Below, piece after piece: positions 45,668 through 53,700 of a DNA stretch of 64,000 nucleotides. The notes beneath the pieces were generated by a model that saw only the letters and a list, made by a program, of their open reading frames with translations, had not been told where the DNA came from and did no database searches. The DNA lies in the NCBI RefSeq assembly GCF_028369105.1, contig NZ_JAQNDO010000001.1:8030501-8094500 (forward strand), written 5' to 3'. Positions within the stretch are counted from its first letter, which is position 1; each line of letters opens with the position of its first letter. This stretch comes from Polyangium mundeleinium (lineage in GTDB: Bacteria; Myxococcota_A; Polyangia; Polyangiales; Polyangiaceae). A program made the translations under genes and the position numbers.

Positions 45668-45980
45668 TCTCCAAGTCTCGTGCGCGCGTCTCCAAGTCTC
45701 GTGCGCGCGTCTCCAAGTCTCGTGCACGCGTCTCCAAGTCTCGTACGCGCGTCTCCAAGTCTCGTGCACGCGTCTCCAAGTCTCGTGCGCGCATCTCCAA
45801 GTCTCGTGCGCGCGTCTCCAAGTCTCGTGCGCGCGTCTCCAAGTCTCGTACGCGCGTCTCCAAGTCTCGTGCACGCATCTCCAAGTCTCGTGCGCGCGTC
45901 TCCAAGTCTCGTACGCGCGTCTCCAAGTCTCGTGCACGCGTCTCCAAGTCTCGTACGCGCGTCTCCAAGTCTCGTGCGCG
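45668..45980. repeat. 21-bp tandem array, 15 copies, interrupted by a mobile element
   Basis: TCTCCAAG recurs every 21 bp from 45668 to 45962; two shortened TCTCCAGGTCGCG units precede at 45634 and 45647. The core TCTCCAAGTCTCGT hardly varies, while the last seven bases vary only by transitions (GCGCGCG, GCACGCG, ACGCGCG, GCGCGCA), always keeping alternating purine and pyrimidine. Because 21 is a multiple of three, all six frames are open and give heptapeptide repeats; I see no start, ribosome site or conservation that favours any of them. The array continues at 49361 beyond the mobile element. Confidence 0.85.
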
Positions 45981-46135
45981 GGTAGTGTCCTAATGGGGGC
46001 GAAAGTGTCCTAACGGCGATCGGCGGGTTGATTTCGCGGCTAGGGTTGTCGCGCCTGAACAAGGCGCAGGCCCGAAGGTGTTGGACGCACCTCCGGGCCC
46101 GCTTGACGCAACCCCGCGCATACGAGGTCACGCCC

Positions 46136-46495
46136 ATGCACGATCTAGACTGGCCCGGCTCTTACGGCCAAGAGAACGATCCGCCCTGCCCGCCCGATCC
46201 CTCCGAGACGCCACGCCCCCGTCGCAAGTCGGGCGCGCTCATGCTCTCCGAGGACGAGGCGCGCCACGTCCGCGTCGCCGTCCGGAAGCTCCGCCGCGCG
46301 TTCGGGAGCTTCAACGCGCTCGCCGCGCGGCTCGACATGCCCGCGAACACCGTCCGCCGCATCGCGAACCCCAAGGGCACGCCGCCCACCGGCACGTTCG
46401 CCATCCGCCTCGCCGCCGTTGCAGGCGTCGCGGTCGAGGTGCTCCTCGGCGGCAAGCTCGTCGTGACGACGCCGATCATCGGGAGGGCAGCATGA
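46136..46495 (+). CDS. Small putative helix-turn-helix protein of the mobile element
   Basis: The 119-residue protein has an acidic, Pro-rich N-terminus and a helical domain (about 48-95: HVRVAVRKLRRAFGSFNALAARL then MPANTVRRIANPK) that reads as a helix-turn-helix with recognition helix NTVRRIAN. It could regulate the element. ATG 46136 is chosen over the upstream in-frame start, which would read into the element end. Its stop overlaps the ATG of the next gene. Confidence 0.6.
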   Translation: MHDLDWPGSYGQENDPPCPPDPSETPRPRRKSGALMLSEDEARHVRVAVRKLRRAFGSFNALAARLDMPANTVRRIANPKGTPPTGTFAIRLAAVAGVAVEVLLGGKLVVTTPIIGRAA

Positions 46496-46737
46496 CCCGC
46501 TCCCGCGTGAGGGAACGCGAGCGCGTCCGCGCCGCCGTTCAGACCACCGACCCGGCCGCGCTGGCGGCCTACGCGGGGGCGCTCCGCCCCGTCGTCGCGA
46601 GCCTGCGGACGCTCGCCGAGGACGCGACCGCAGAGCCCAGCAAGCGCGTCCACGCCCGCGCCTTCCTGCGCCGGGAGATCCTGAAGGGCATCCGCGAGCT
46701 GGAGGCCAGGATCGACGCCGCTACGCCCGCGGCGTAG
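46492..46737 (+). CDS. 81-residue protein of the mobile element
   Basis: A short, strongly basic and Ala-rich helical protein from ATG 46492, overlapping the stop of the previous gene by 4 bp (ATGA). No family is recognised. It is likely co-translated with the helix-turn-helix protein. A long perfect hairpin at 46758-46789 follows its stop. Confidence 0.55.
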   Translation: MTRSRVRERERVRAAVQTTDPAALAAYAGALRPVVASLRTLAEDATAEPSKRVHARAFLRREILKGIRELEARIDAATPAA

Positions 46738-46757
46738 CTTCCCCCTCGCCCCCCGTC

Positions 46758-46789
46758 CGATCGGGAACGACGCACGTCGTTCCCGATCG
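46758..46789 (+). terminator. Perfect 15-bp hairpin after the two small genes
   Basis: CGATCGGGAACGACG and its exact complement are separated by only CA. It begins 20 bp after the stop of the 81-residue protein gene. It resembles an intrinsic terminator stem, but there is no run of T after it, so Rho-dependent ending or RNA protection is also possible. Confidence 0.6.
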
Positions 46790-46869
46790 CCGTAAGGCGC
46801 CTACCAAAACTTCGCCCTCGCGGCCTTCGCGCTTGCGCTCGCATGTCCGCCGTGTAAGCATGGGGTCCG

Positions 46870-46892
46870 ATGCGAGCAAGTGGTGCTCGCAT
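46870..46892. promoter_or_regulatory. Palindrome overlapping the 5' region of the P63C gene
   Basis: ATGCGAGCA-AGTGG-TGCTCGCAT is a perfect 9-bp inverted repeat ending 10 bp before the chosen start codon (ATG 46903). It could be an operator or an RNA hairpin hiding the ribosome-binding site GAGGAG (46893-46898), which follows it directly. Confidence 0.55.
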
Positions 46893-46902
46893 GAGGAGCA
46901 AA

Positions 46903-47937
46903 ATGTCCGACGAAAAGAAGAAAAGAGCAGGGGAAGCCCGTTGGAAGGGTGTTCCTGATGAGGCGAAGAAGGTGCTCGTATCACAAGCCGCTCACGCACG
47001 CTGGAAGAAGAACGCCGACGACGTACGTGTGGCCGACTACCCTGGCACGATCGAGCTTGCCGGCTTCACTCTGAAATGCGCCGTGCTCGATGACGCGACG
47101 CGTGTGCTTTCTGAACGAAGCGTGTCCGCCGCGTTGGATCACCAGAGGCACCCAGCGGATTACGAGCGGAAGCAGGTGGCGGCAGGGAGCGGGCAAGAGA
47201 TCCTGCCGGCGTTCATGCCATCGGTTGTGGCAAACTTTCTCCCGCCTGCCGTCAGAGCACAACTCGCCAACCCGATTCGCTATCAGTGGCAGAAAGGCTT
47301 CGGCATCCCGGCGATCGGCGTAAAGGCCGACCTGCTCGCGGACGTCTGCGAAGCGTTCCTCGCAGCCCGCGAGGCTGGCTTGCTTCCAGCCGAAGAGCTA
47401 GGGACGGCACGCGCTGCGGATCGGCTCATTAGAGCGCTCGCGCGCGTTGCCATCATTGCTTTGATTGATGAGGCGACAGGCTATCAGGTCGTTCGCGACA
47501 GAGACGAACTGCAAAAGCTGCTTTCGAAATATGTGTCCGAGGAACACCGAACGTGGATGCAGACGTTTCCAAATGAGTTCTACGTCGAGCTATTCCGCTT
47601 GCGCAACGTGAAGACGGACGACATTCGCAAGAAGCCGCAATATTTCGGCAAGCTGACGAACGACTTGGTATACAGCAGACTTCTGCCCGGCATGCTGCCG
47701 AAGCTCGACAGCGTGAACCCGGTCAACGCGCAGGGGCGACGCGCGCGCAAGCACCATCAACATCTGCTGGACCAGGGCGAGGAACACCTGAAACGCCATC
47801 TTGCTGGTCTTGTCTATTTGATGCGGTCTAGCGCCAACTGGACCGAATTCATGAAAGCCGTGAATCGTGCTGCGCCGGTCCAGTCCGAAGCCGAGCCCGT
47901 GGGGGTGGTCGACAACACGGACGAAGAAACCGACTAA
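46903..47937 (+). CDS. P63C domain-containing protein
   Basis: The 344-residue protein has the P63C domain in its C-terminal half, recognised by PNEFYVELFRLRN, then PQYFGKLTNDLVYSRLLPGM, LPKLDSVNP and the basic RRARKHHQHLLDQGEEHL stretch. P63C proteins are found in phages and mobile elements; the biochemical role is not known, though a nucleic-acid function is suspected. The N-terminus (KKKRAGEARWKGVPDEAKK) is basic. ATG 46903 is preceded by GAGGAG; ATG 46870 or 46891 in frame are alternatives. The gene converges on the transposase with stops overlapping by a few bases. Confidence 0.82.
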   Translation: MSDEKKKRAGEARWKGVPDEAKKVLVSQAAHARWKKNADDVRVADYPGTIELAGFTLKCAVLDDATRVLSERSVSAALDHQRHPADYERKQVAAGSGQEILPAFMPSVVANFLPPAVRAQLANPIRYQWQKGFGIPAIGVKADLLADVCEAFLAAREAGLLPAEELGTARAADRLIRALARVAIIALIDEATGYQVVRDRDELQKLLSKYVSEEHRTWMQTFPNEFYVELFRLRNVKTDDIRKKPQYFGKLTNDLVYSRLLPGMLPKLDSVNPVNAQGRRARKHHQHLLDQGEEHLKRHLAGLVYLMRSSANWTEFMKAVNRAAPVQSEAEPVGVVDNTDEETD

Positions 47938-49106
47938 TCGAATAGACCGAGTTGAATCGACGGGAGATGGCGCGGCTTCCACGCGAACAGGTCAAGCTGC
48001 CCGTTCTCGTCGGAGACGGGGACCGCGGAAGCCGCTACGGGCGCAGCAACGGGCACGGACGGGGGAGCCGCGGGCGTAGGCTCTGACGGCGCGCTCTTGC
48101 CCCCGCTCACGACGCGGAGGAAGCCGCGCCCGTTGGGAAGCTCGCGCGCCGTCGTCTCGGGGACGCGCGGCGCAAGGGGTTGGTTCGCGGGCGTCTCGCA
48201 CGGCCCGGACGTCATCAGCACGGCGTCAAGCTCTGCCAAGCTCCACACCGAATCAGCGATCCCGAGCTGCATCGCGGGCGTCACGCGGAGCGTCTTCACG
48301 ACGTGGCAGAAGTTGTAGTGCACGTACCCCAGGGCGACGGCGGCACGGTGACTCGGAAGGCGCTTGCTGAACGCCTGGCAGAGCCGACGCATGCGCCCGA
48401 CGTGATGCCGCATCGTCCCGTTCTGCCGCTCGATGTAGGCCGTGCTCGCCGCCTCTAGGTTCGGCGCGCCGAAGATCGTCTTCTTCGTGATGAACGGGTC
48501 GCGCGGCGGCTCGTAGCGGTGGTCGTCGTCGCGCCGCCCGCGCTTGTTGCCGTAGTTCTTCACCGTCATGGCGTAATCGATGCCAGGGCCAAACGCAGAT
48601 CCGATCGCGTTCACGTAGGGCGCGAAGCCGTCCGAGGTCATGGCGGGCATCACGACCAGCCGCGCGCGGACATCGTTCATGAAGGCCCGTGCGCTCTCCT
48701 CGTTCCGCTTCCCCACGTACCAGCCGATGACGAACCGGCTCGACGCGTCCAAGGCCGTGAACGTGTACGCCTCGCCGACGTCGGGCCCGTCCTCCTCGGT
48801 CACGCGCGCCTGCTTCTTCTGAACGAAGCTCCACACCTCATCCACCTGGATCAGGGAGCACGAGAGGCCACGGGCGACGCGGTTGTGGAGGTTCTGCGCG
48901 CCCTCGCCCCAGGCGAGGCCAAGCCGCATGATCGTGTCGCGGTGGACGCCCGTCATCCGCTCGGTCGCGCGGATGCTGTTACCGTCGCAAAGGGCCGCGA
49001 GAACGGCAAGCCGCTTCTCGGGCGCAAGAGGCGCTCCCATGGTCCCCTCATCCCGCCCCGGCGTCGCGTCGCTGCGACCCATCGGGGCATCAAGTGATGA
49101 GACCAA
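47934..49106 (-). CDS. DDE transposase (IS1-like)
   Basis: The 390-residue protein has an N-terminal helix-turn-helix (about 41-62: DGNSIRATERMTGVHRDTIM) and a DDE integrase core with Asp89 in IQVDEVWSFVQKK, Asp159 in MTSDGFAPYVNAIG and Glu226 in TAYIERQNGTMRHH, plus the basic FSKRLPSHRAAVALGYVHYN block. This pattern is typical of proteins annotated as IS1-family transposases in myxobacteria and relatives. The start may be ATG 49106 or an inner ATG. It would move the element and may repress its own promoter through the inverted repeat at 49150-49168. Confidence 0.88.
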   Translation of the reverse strand: MVSSLDAPMGRSDATPGRDEGTMGAPLAPEKRLAVLAALCDGNSIRATERMTGVHRDTIMRLGLAWGEGAQNLHNRVARGLSCSLIQVDEVWSFVQKKQARVTEEDGPDVGEAYTFTALDASSRFVIGWYVGKRNEESARAFMNDVRARLVVMPAMTSDGFAPYVNAIGSAFGPGIDYAMTVKNYGNKRGRRDDDHRYEPPRDPFITKKTIFGAPNLEAASTAYIERQNGTMRHHVGRMRRLCQAFSKRLPSHRAAVALGYVHYNFCHVVKTLRVTPAMQLGIADSVWSLAELDAVLMTSGPCETPANQPLAPRVPETTARELPNGRGFLRVVSGGKSAPSEPTPAAPPSVPVAAPVAASAVPVSDENGQLDLFAWKPRHLPSIQLGLFD

Positions 49107-49149
49107 ACTACCACGAAACGCCGCGGTTTCCCGGGTTTTCTCGCGGAGC

Positions 49150-49168
49150 TAGGACACGCATTGTCCTA
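49150..49168. promoter_or_regulatory. Inverted repeat upstream of the transposase gene
   Basis: TAGGACA-CGCAT-TGTCCTA is a perfect 7-bp inverted repeat with a 5-bp spacer, 44 bp upstream of the transposase start. The arms equal the TGTCCTA motif found near both ends of the element, so the transposase or the small helix-turn-helix protein may bind both. Confidence 0.6.
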
Positions 49169-49360
49169 TCGTGCGAGGTTCGTCCGGGTACACGATGACG
49201 CAGAATCAGGCTGAAACGAAGGTCAAGCGTGACGTGCGGGGATCGGACAATCGCCGTCCGTTGCGCGCGTTCAGGTGGGAGCCGATGCGATAGCGCTGGC
49301 GGGATCCGAGTGTCCTAGCATCGGGCACGAGTGTCCTTGCTGGGACACTACCCCTGCGCG

Positions 49361-49412
49361 CGTCTCCAAGTCTCGTACGCGCGTCTCCAAGTCTCGTGCG
49401 CGCGTCTCCGGG
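49361..49412. repeat. Continuation of the 21-bp array beyond the mobile element
   Basis: TCTCCAAG recurs at 49363 and 49384, and a diverged unit TCTCCGGG at 49405, in the same orientation and 21-bp spacing as at 45668-45980. Confidence 0.8.
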
Positions 49413-49447
49413 TGGATCCGGCCGAGGCCGGCGGGCGTAACCTCGGC

Positions 49448-50308
49448 ATGCGCACGCCTCTTTTCAGCCGGTTTCGCTTCACCCACCTCCTCTTGCTCGC
49501 GGCCTCCTGCGCGGGCGCGACCGCGTGCCTCTCCGCTGGGGACGACGACGCCGTGCGTATGGGCGATGCCCCTGAGAGCGACCTCCAGGGCATCACCATC
49601 GTGCCCACGAATCCCACGTCGCCGCCCCCTCCGCCTCCGCCTCCGCCGCCCCCGTGCGTCACGAACGTGAATTCGAATCCTGCCTTCGGCTGCCTCACTG
49701 CGGCCTGGATCTACGGCCCAGGTGTGGGGCTCGAGTCTATGCTGAGTTCGGCCGTGGGGTGTGGCTGCGAGGCCGAGATCGTCACGACCGGCGTGGTGCC
49801 CGCCGCGTGCAACGTGCAACGCGTCGCCGTGAGCTGCAGCAGCGGCACGCCTCCGTTCAACGCCGTCTCGCCCATTCCTTCGGGCGAGTATCCATGTGAA
49901 GGCCTCACGAACGACGACGGCAGCCCCATGGTCGTCGTCATGGATGCCACCCAGGAGCCGCCTTTCATGGGCATTCACATCGATCCGGACAACAACGGCC
50001 AGCTCTGCGACGTCACCCTCGACCCCTTCGTGGGGCCCATCGATCGCGAGATCAGGGAAAAATGCTCGAGTTGCCACTCGGACAACGAGCCGAACTGGTG
50101 GCCCGAGGAGACTGACACGGAAGAAGAAAGCTGCCCCTACTGCCACGCGAACGACGCGCCCCCATGGCGGCCCGAGGTGCCCGGGTCCCTCGCAGCAGGC
50201 ACCCGCTCCGCGTCAGGGCGATTCCGGCACGCAAACCTCGCCCGATTTCGAGACGCGGCAAAGCCTGCTCCGCTCGATCCGCACCTCGAGCTTCTCCGGC
50301 GGCGGTGA
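49448..50308 (+). CDS. Lipoprotein with two CxxCH motifs
   Basis: The 286-residue protein has a lipoprotein signal (Cys21 in LAASC or Cys27), a Pro stretch of about eleven residues and a Cys-rich body. CSSCH (residues 206-210) and CPYCH (229-233) fit covalent c-type heme attachment sites, though with two in an otherwise non-cytochrome protein they could also bind zinc. The last 50 residues change to an Arg-rich composition and run 96 bp into the convergent tssJ gene, so the true end may have been lost by a frameshift. ATG 49448 directly precedes the signal. Confidence 0.65.
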   Translation: MRTPLFSRFRFTHLLLLAASCAGATACLSAGDDDAVRMGDAPESDLQGITIVPTNPTSPPPPPPPPPPPCVTNVNSNPAFGCLTAAWIYGPGVGLESMLSSAVGCGCEAEIVTTGVVPAACNVQRVAVSCSSGTPPFNAVSPIPSGEYPCEGLTNDDGSPMVVVMDATQEPPFMGIHIDPDNNGQLCDVTLDPFVGPIDREIREKCSSCHSDNEPNWWPEETDTEEESCPYCHANDAPPWRPEVPGSLAAGTRSASGRFRHANLARFRDAAKPAPLDPHLELLRRR

Positions 50309-50704
50309 CGACAGAAGCACCCGCCACGCATCGCGGTCCGGCCTTTCGAGGAGCGCGTAAATCGCGAGCGTCCCCTTCTCCGGCACGGGCACCTGGATCA
50401 CCTTCGCCTGCCCGGGCAGCACCACCACCGAGGTCTGCACCGACGCGTCGGGCGTGGTCACCCGTGCCGCGACAGACTCGTACGACTCCGCGCCGAACGT
50501 CTTCTCGTCGATGGCGCGGGCGAGCACGTACACGGAGCGCGCGCCATTCGCGTCGGCCGCCGGGCGGAGCACGAGCTCCACCTGGGAACCCTTCGACGAC
50601 GCGCAGCCGACCCCGAGCGCCGCGGCGAGAAGCGCGGTCAGGCCGCAGAGGAAGGCGTGGCCTTGCACGAGCGGAGTATCAACGAGGCGTCGAGGCTTGT
50701 CCAC
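50213..50704 (-). CDS. tssJ: T6SS outer-membrane lipoprotein TssJ
   Basis: The 163-residue lipoprotein (lipobox LGVGC, Cys34) has the small transthyretin-like beta fold expected for TssJ (SciN), with the pattern VELVLRPAADANG, SVYVLARAIDEKTF and the closing LEVRIER. TssJ binds the periplasmic part of TssM and starts assembly of the membrane complex. It overlaps the end of tssM by 26 bp on the same strand. It is the last gene of the T6SS operon in this direction and converges on a lipoprotein gene with a 96-bp overlap. Confidence 0.85.
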   Translation of the reverse strand: MDKPRRLVDTPLVQGHAFLCGLTALLAAALGVGCASSKGSQVELVLRPAADANGARSVYVLARAIDEKTFGAESYESVAARVTTPDASVQTSVVVLPGQAKVIQVPVPEKGTLAIYALLERPDRDAWRVLLSSPPPEKLEVRIERSRLCRVSKSGEVCVPESP

Positions 50705-53700
50705 TTAGCGTCGTGGAGGGCGGCGGCCGCGACGGGCAACGAGAGCCGCGGTTCGGCGGCGGGAGCAGCACGTCCCACGGATCCGAGCCGAGATCGAAGG
50801 CCACGCGCGCGCCGAGCATCCACGACACCGCCGAGCCCCGCCACGCCGGCGCCTCGCAGACGAGCCGCAACGTCTGCCACGCGTCGCCCGTCCCCTCTTG
50901 CGACCGCGACGTCTTGCCGCCACTCGAAAGGTCCGTGAGCTCCGCGCTCACGATCGCCGGCGTCGACGTCGACCAGGGCACGGGCAGCGATTTCCACGCC
51001 GGCGCCTGATTGAACCCTGCGACCGTCGTCTCCCCCGCGCTGAGCGAGGACATCGTCACGGCCACGCGATCCTCCCGCTCCACCTTCGGCAGCGCATGCG
51101 GCCGCACCAAAAGCGCGATCGCCTTGGGTTTGCCCGCCTCGTCCCAGAGCAGGCCCGAAAGACCGTCGAACCAGCCGCCGACCTCGAGCGCCTCTTTCGG
51201 GAGCACGACGGCGCGATAGTCGAGCGGCCGCTTCGCCACCCACGCCCCGCCGTCGCTCCGGCGCGCGGCCGGCGCGACGCCGTCGTTGAAGGCGAGGCGC
51301 ATCGTCCCCTTGATGCCGAACACCGAATCGACCTCGCTCGGCGACGCCTCGACCTTCGCCGTCGGCAGGAACGGAAACCGCGCCCAGAGCGGCTCGCCGA
51401 GCGGACGAATCTCGCTCTTGTAGATCTTCTCGACGGCCTTCTCGACGTTCGTCAGGGCATACTCGTAGACCTGGTTCACCGGCAAAAGGAACGGCCTCCG
51501 CATGTCCCCGCCGGGAATCCGCGCCGCGTCGAGCCATGCTTTGACCTGCGGCATCGGGTGCTTCGGGTCGGGGTCGAGCAGGGACAAGCCGAGCTTTCCC
51601 ACGAGCGGCAAACGATCCCCGAGCGGCGCGCCCGCTGCCTGGAGCGGCCCGTCTTCCAGCGAGGCGATGAGCGGTGTCAGGATCGCGTAATACTTGTCGA
51701 GGTTGACGGGTTTGCCCTTCTCGGGCTGGAGCGCCACGATCGAATCGAACGAGCGGAGCGCATTGCGCAAGATGGCGAGATTCGGATCGCTCCCCGCGTC
51801 GACCGCTGCATTCTCCGCCACCGTCGTCCAGAACTGGCCGAACCACGAGCTCGGCGTGGCCATGTCCTGCAGATCGGTCCGCAGCGAGGCGAGCGAGCCC
51901 GCCGAGAACCCGAAGCCCTGCACATAGGAAAACAGCGCGTTCTGGTAGGCCGTCGCGTACGTGTCCATCCCGTCGCGCACGAGCCGCGCGAGCTCGTCGC
52001 GCTCCGTCTGCTGCACGCACGCCCCCGTGAGCGCAGCATCCATCTTCGTGAACGCGGGCACGAGCTCGTCATTCACGGCCCGCGCCGTGTAGAGCCCTGG
52101 GAGGGGCCGGCTCGGGCCGCGCCCTGGCATGTCGCTCGCGCCCACCGCGGGGAACGTCTGGTTCGGCCCGAAGAACGGCGAACGCTGCTTCACCCGGACA
52201 TCCTCGACGAACGCCTTCACGTACGCCGACGACTTGCTCGACGCGACGAGCCGGTCCCAGTCCTCCGCGCGATAGACGCGGTTCTTGTCGATCGAAAACG
52301 TCTCCTTCGAGGCCGTGTCCCCCGTGGGGCACTTCATCCCCTCGAGATCCCCCACGATCTGCCGCAGCGTCCGGTTCTCCGCGCTCGGCACCTCGACCTT
52401 CGAGCCGTCGACCTCGCCGAGCAGCCCTTCGAGCTCCTTGCTCTTTTGCTGCGCCCAGTCCGGGATCTGGTGGCTGCCTCCGGGGCCGAGAAGTTTGTCC
52501 GCGTCCTCCGGGCTCTCCGTGCGGAGCAGCGATTCGAGCTCCTTCTGCGAGGGCGCGTCCTCCACACCACGCAGCGCATCCGAGAGCCTGCGCGCGCTCT
52601 CCGCGAGGGCCCCGATCTCGCCCGGTGGGACCGCGCCCTTCTTCAAGGATTCGTCGATCGAGCCCAGAAACCCTTCCCAATCGCCCCGCGGAATGCCCTG
52701 ATCGAGCCCTTCGATCGCTCCCCGCCACGGCGAATACGAGAACGTCACGTAATCGCCGACCACGCTCTCCGGTACCTCGAGCACCCGCGCGAACGTCTCC
52801 TCGTCGCGCAGCGCGAGCTCGCCGAGATCGTTGTCCTCCGAGGCCCTGAGAAGCGCCACCGCATAAAGCCGCACCGGCAGCGAGGACGCCCTCGCCGCCG
52901 GCAGGAGATACACATCGCGGATCTTCCCCAGGAACTGCTCGCGTTCGCCGCCTCCGTCGCGTTCGGTCCGCGGCCGGTCGATCTCCTCTTTTGCGTTCGG
53001 ATAGGCGTACCGCAAAGGCCACCAGCGTGGCCGGAGCGCCGCTCGCAGCGCCTTCGCGGCTTTCCCTTCGGCCCGATCGATCTCCACGTTGCGCGGCGGC
53101 CGCAGCGTGGTGAACCCCGCGACCTGCGCGGGCACGGCCTTCACGTCCTGCCAGTGCCACAGATAAAGCCCGCCGATGAGCCCCGCGATCGAGGCCCCGA
53201 CGATCAGCGCTCCCAGCGTCCGACGTTGCTCGTGCGCGTGGAAATCGGATTGCACCGCCTGCGCGTCGAGGCCGAGCGGTTCGCCCACCATCCCCGCGTC
53301 CGCGCCCTCCGGCAAACCCGAAACCACGATCCCGTCGAGCGCGGGCGTGGCGACCTGCGTCGCATTCCCCACGAACGCATCGAGGAACGGTTCGAGCGCC
53401 GCGAACACGCTGCCCCCGCCGCCCGCGAGCAGCTTCGTCACCGCCGCCGTCTGCGCGGCCGGCAGCGTTTTGATCGCGGAAGACAAACAAGGATCGAGCG
53501 GCGCGAGCAGCCCTTCGAGGTCCGCTGCGCGCCGGCCCGCGGGTTTCAAGGTCTGCGTCGCGTGTCCCTCGTCCTCGGCCACGCGCGCGAGCGGGACGAA
53601 CCCTTCGAGTCGCTCGTCGAGGTGCGAAAGAACGACCCGCACCCGCGGCGCGCGCCCGCGCCGGAGCGACGTGAGACGATCGACCACGTCCCGCCCGAGC

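Larger units (their letters stand above)
45981..49354. mobile_element. 3.4-kb mobile element with DDE transposase and P63C cargo
   Basis: The ends are inverted: GGTAGTGTCCTAA at 45981 and, on the complement, GGGGTAGTGTCCC at 49354. The 21-bp array stops at the left end and resumes in phase at the right end; removing the element and one TGCGCG (45975-45980 and 49355-49360) restores an exact 21-bp unit. The element carries two small genes, a P63C gene and, converging on it, a DDE transposase gene. TGTCCTA motifs recur at 45986, 46006, 49311 and (as TGTCCTT) 49332, about two helical turns apart at each end. It looks like a cargo-bearing IS. Confidence 0.82.

Noticed and set aside
45475-45985. 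Protein-coding heptapeptide repeats (such as ETRARDL on the minus strand or KSRARVS on the plus strand)
   Set aside because: All six frames are open because the unit is 21 bp. No frame has a convincing start, ribosome-binding site or unique non-repeat domain, and variation follows the DNA pattern rather than codons.
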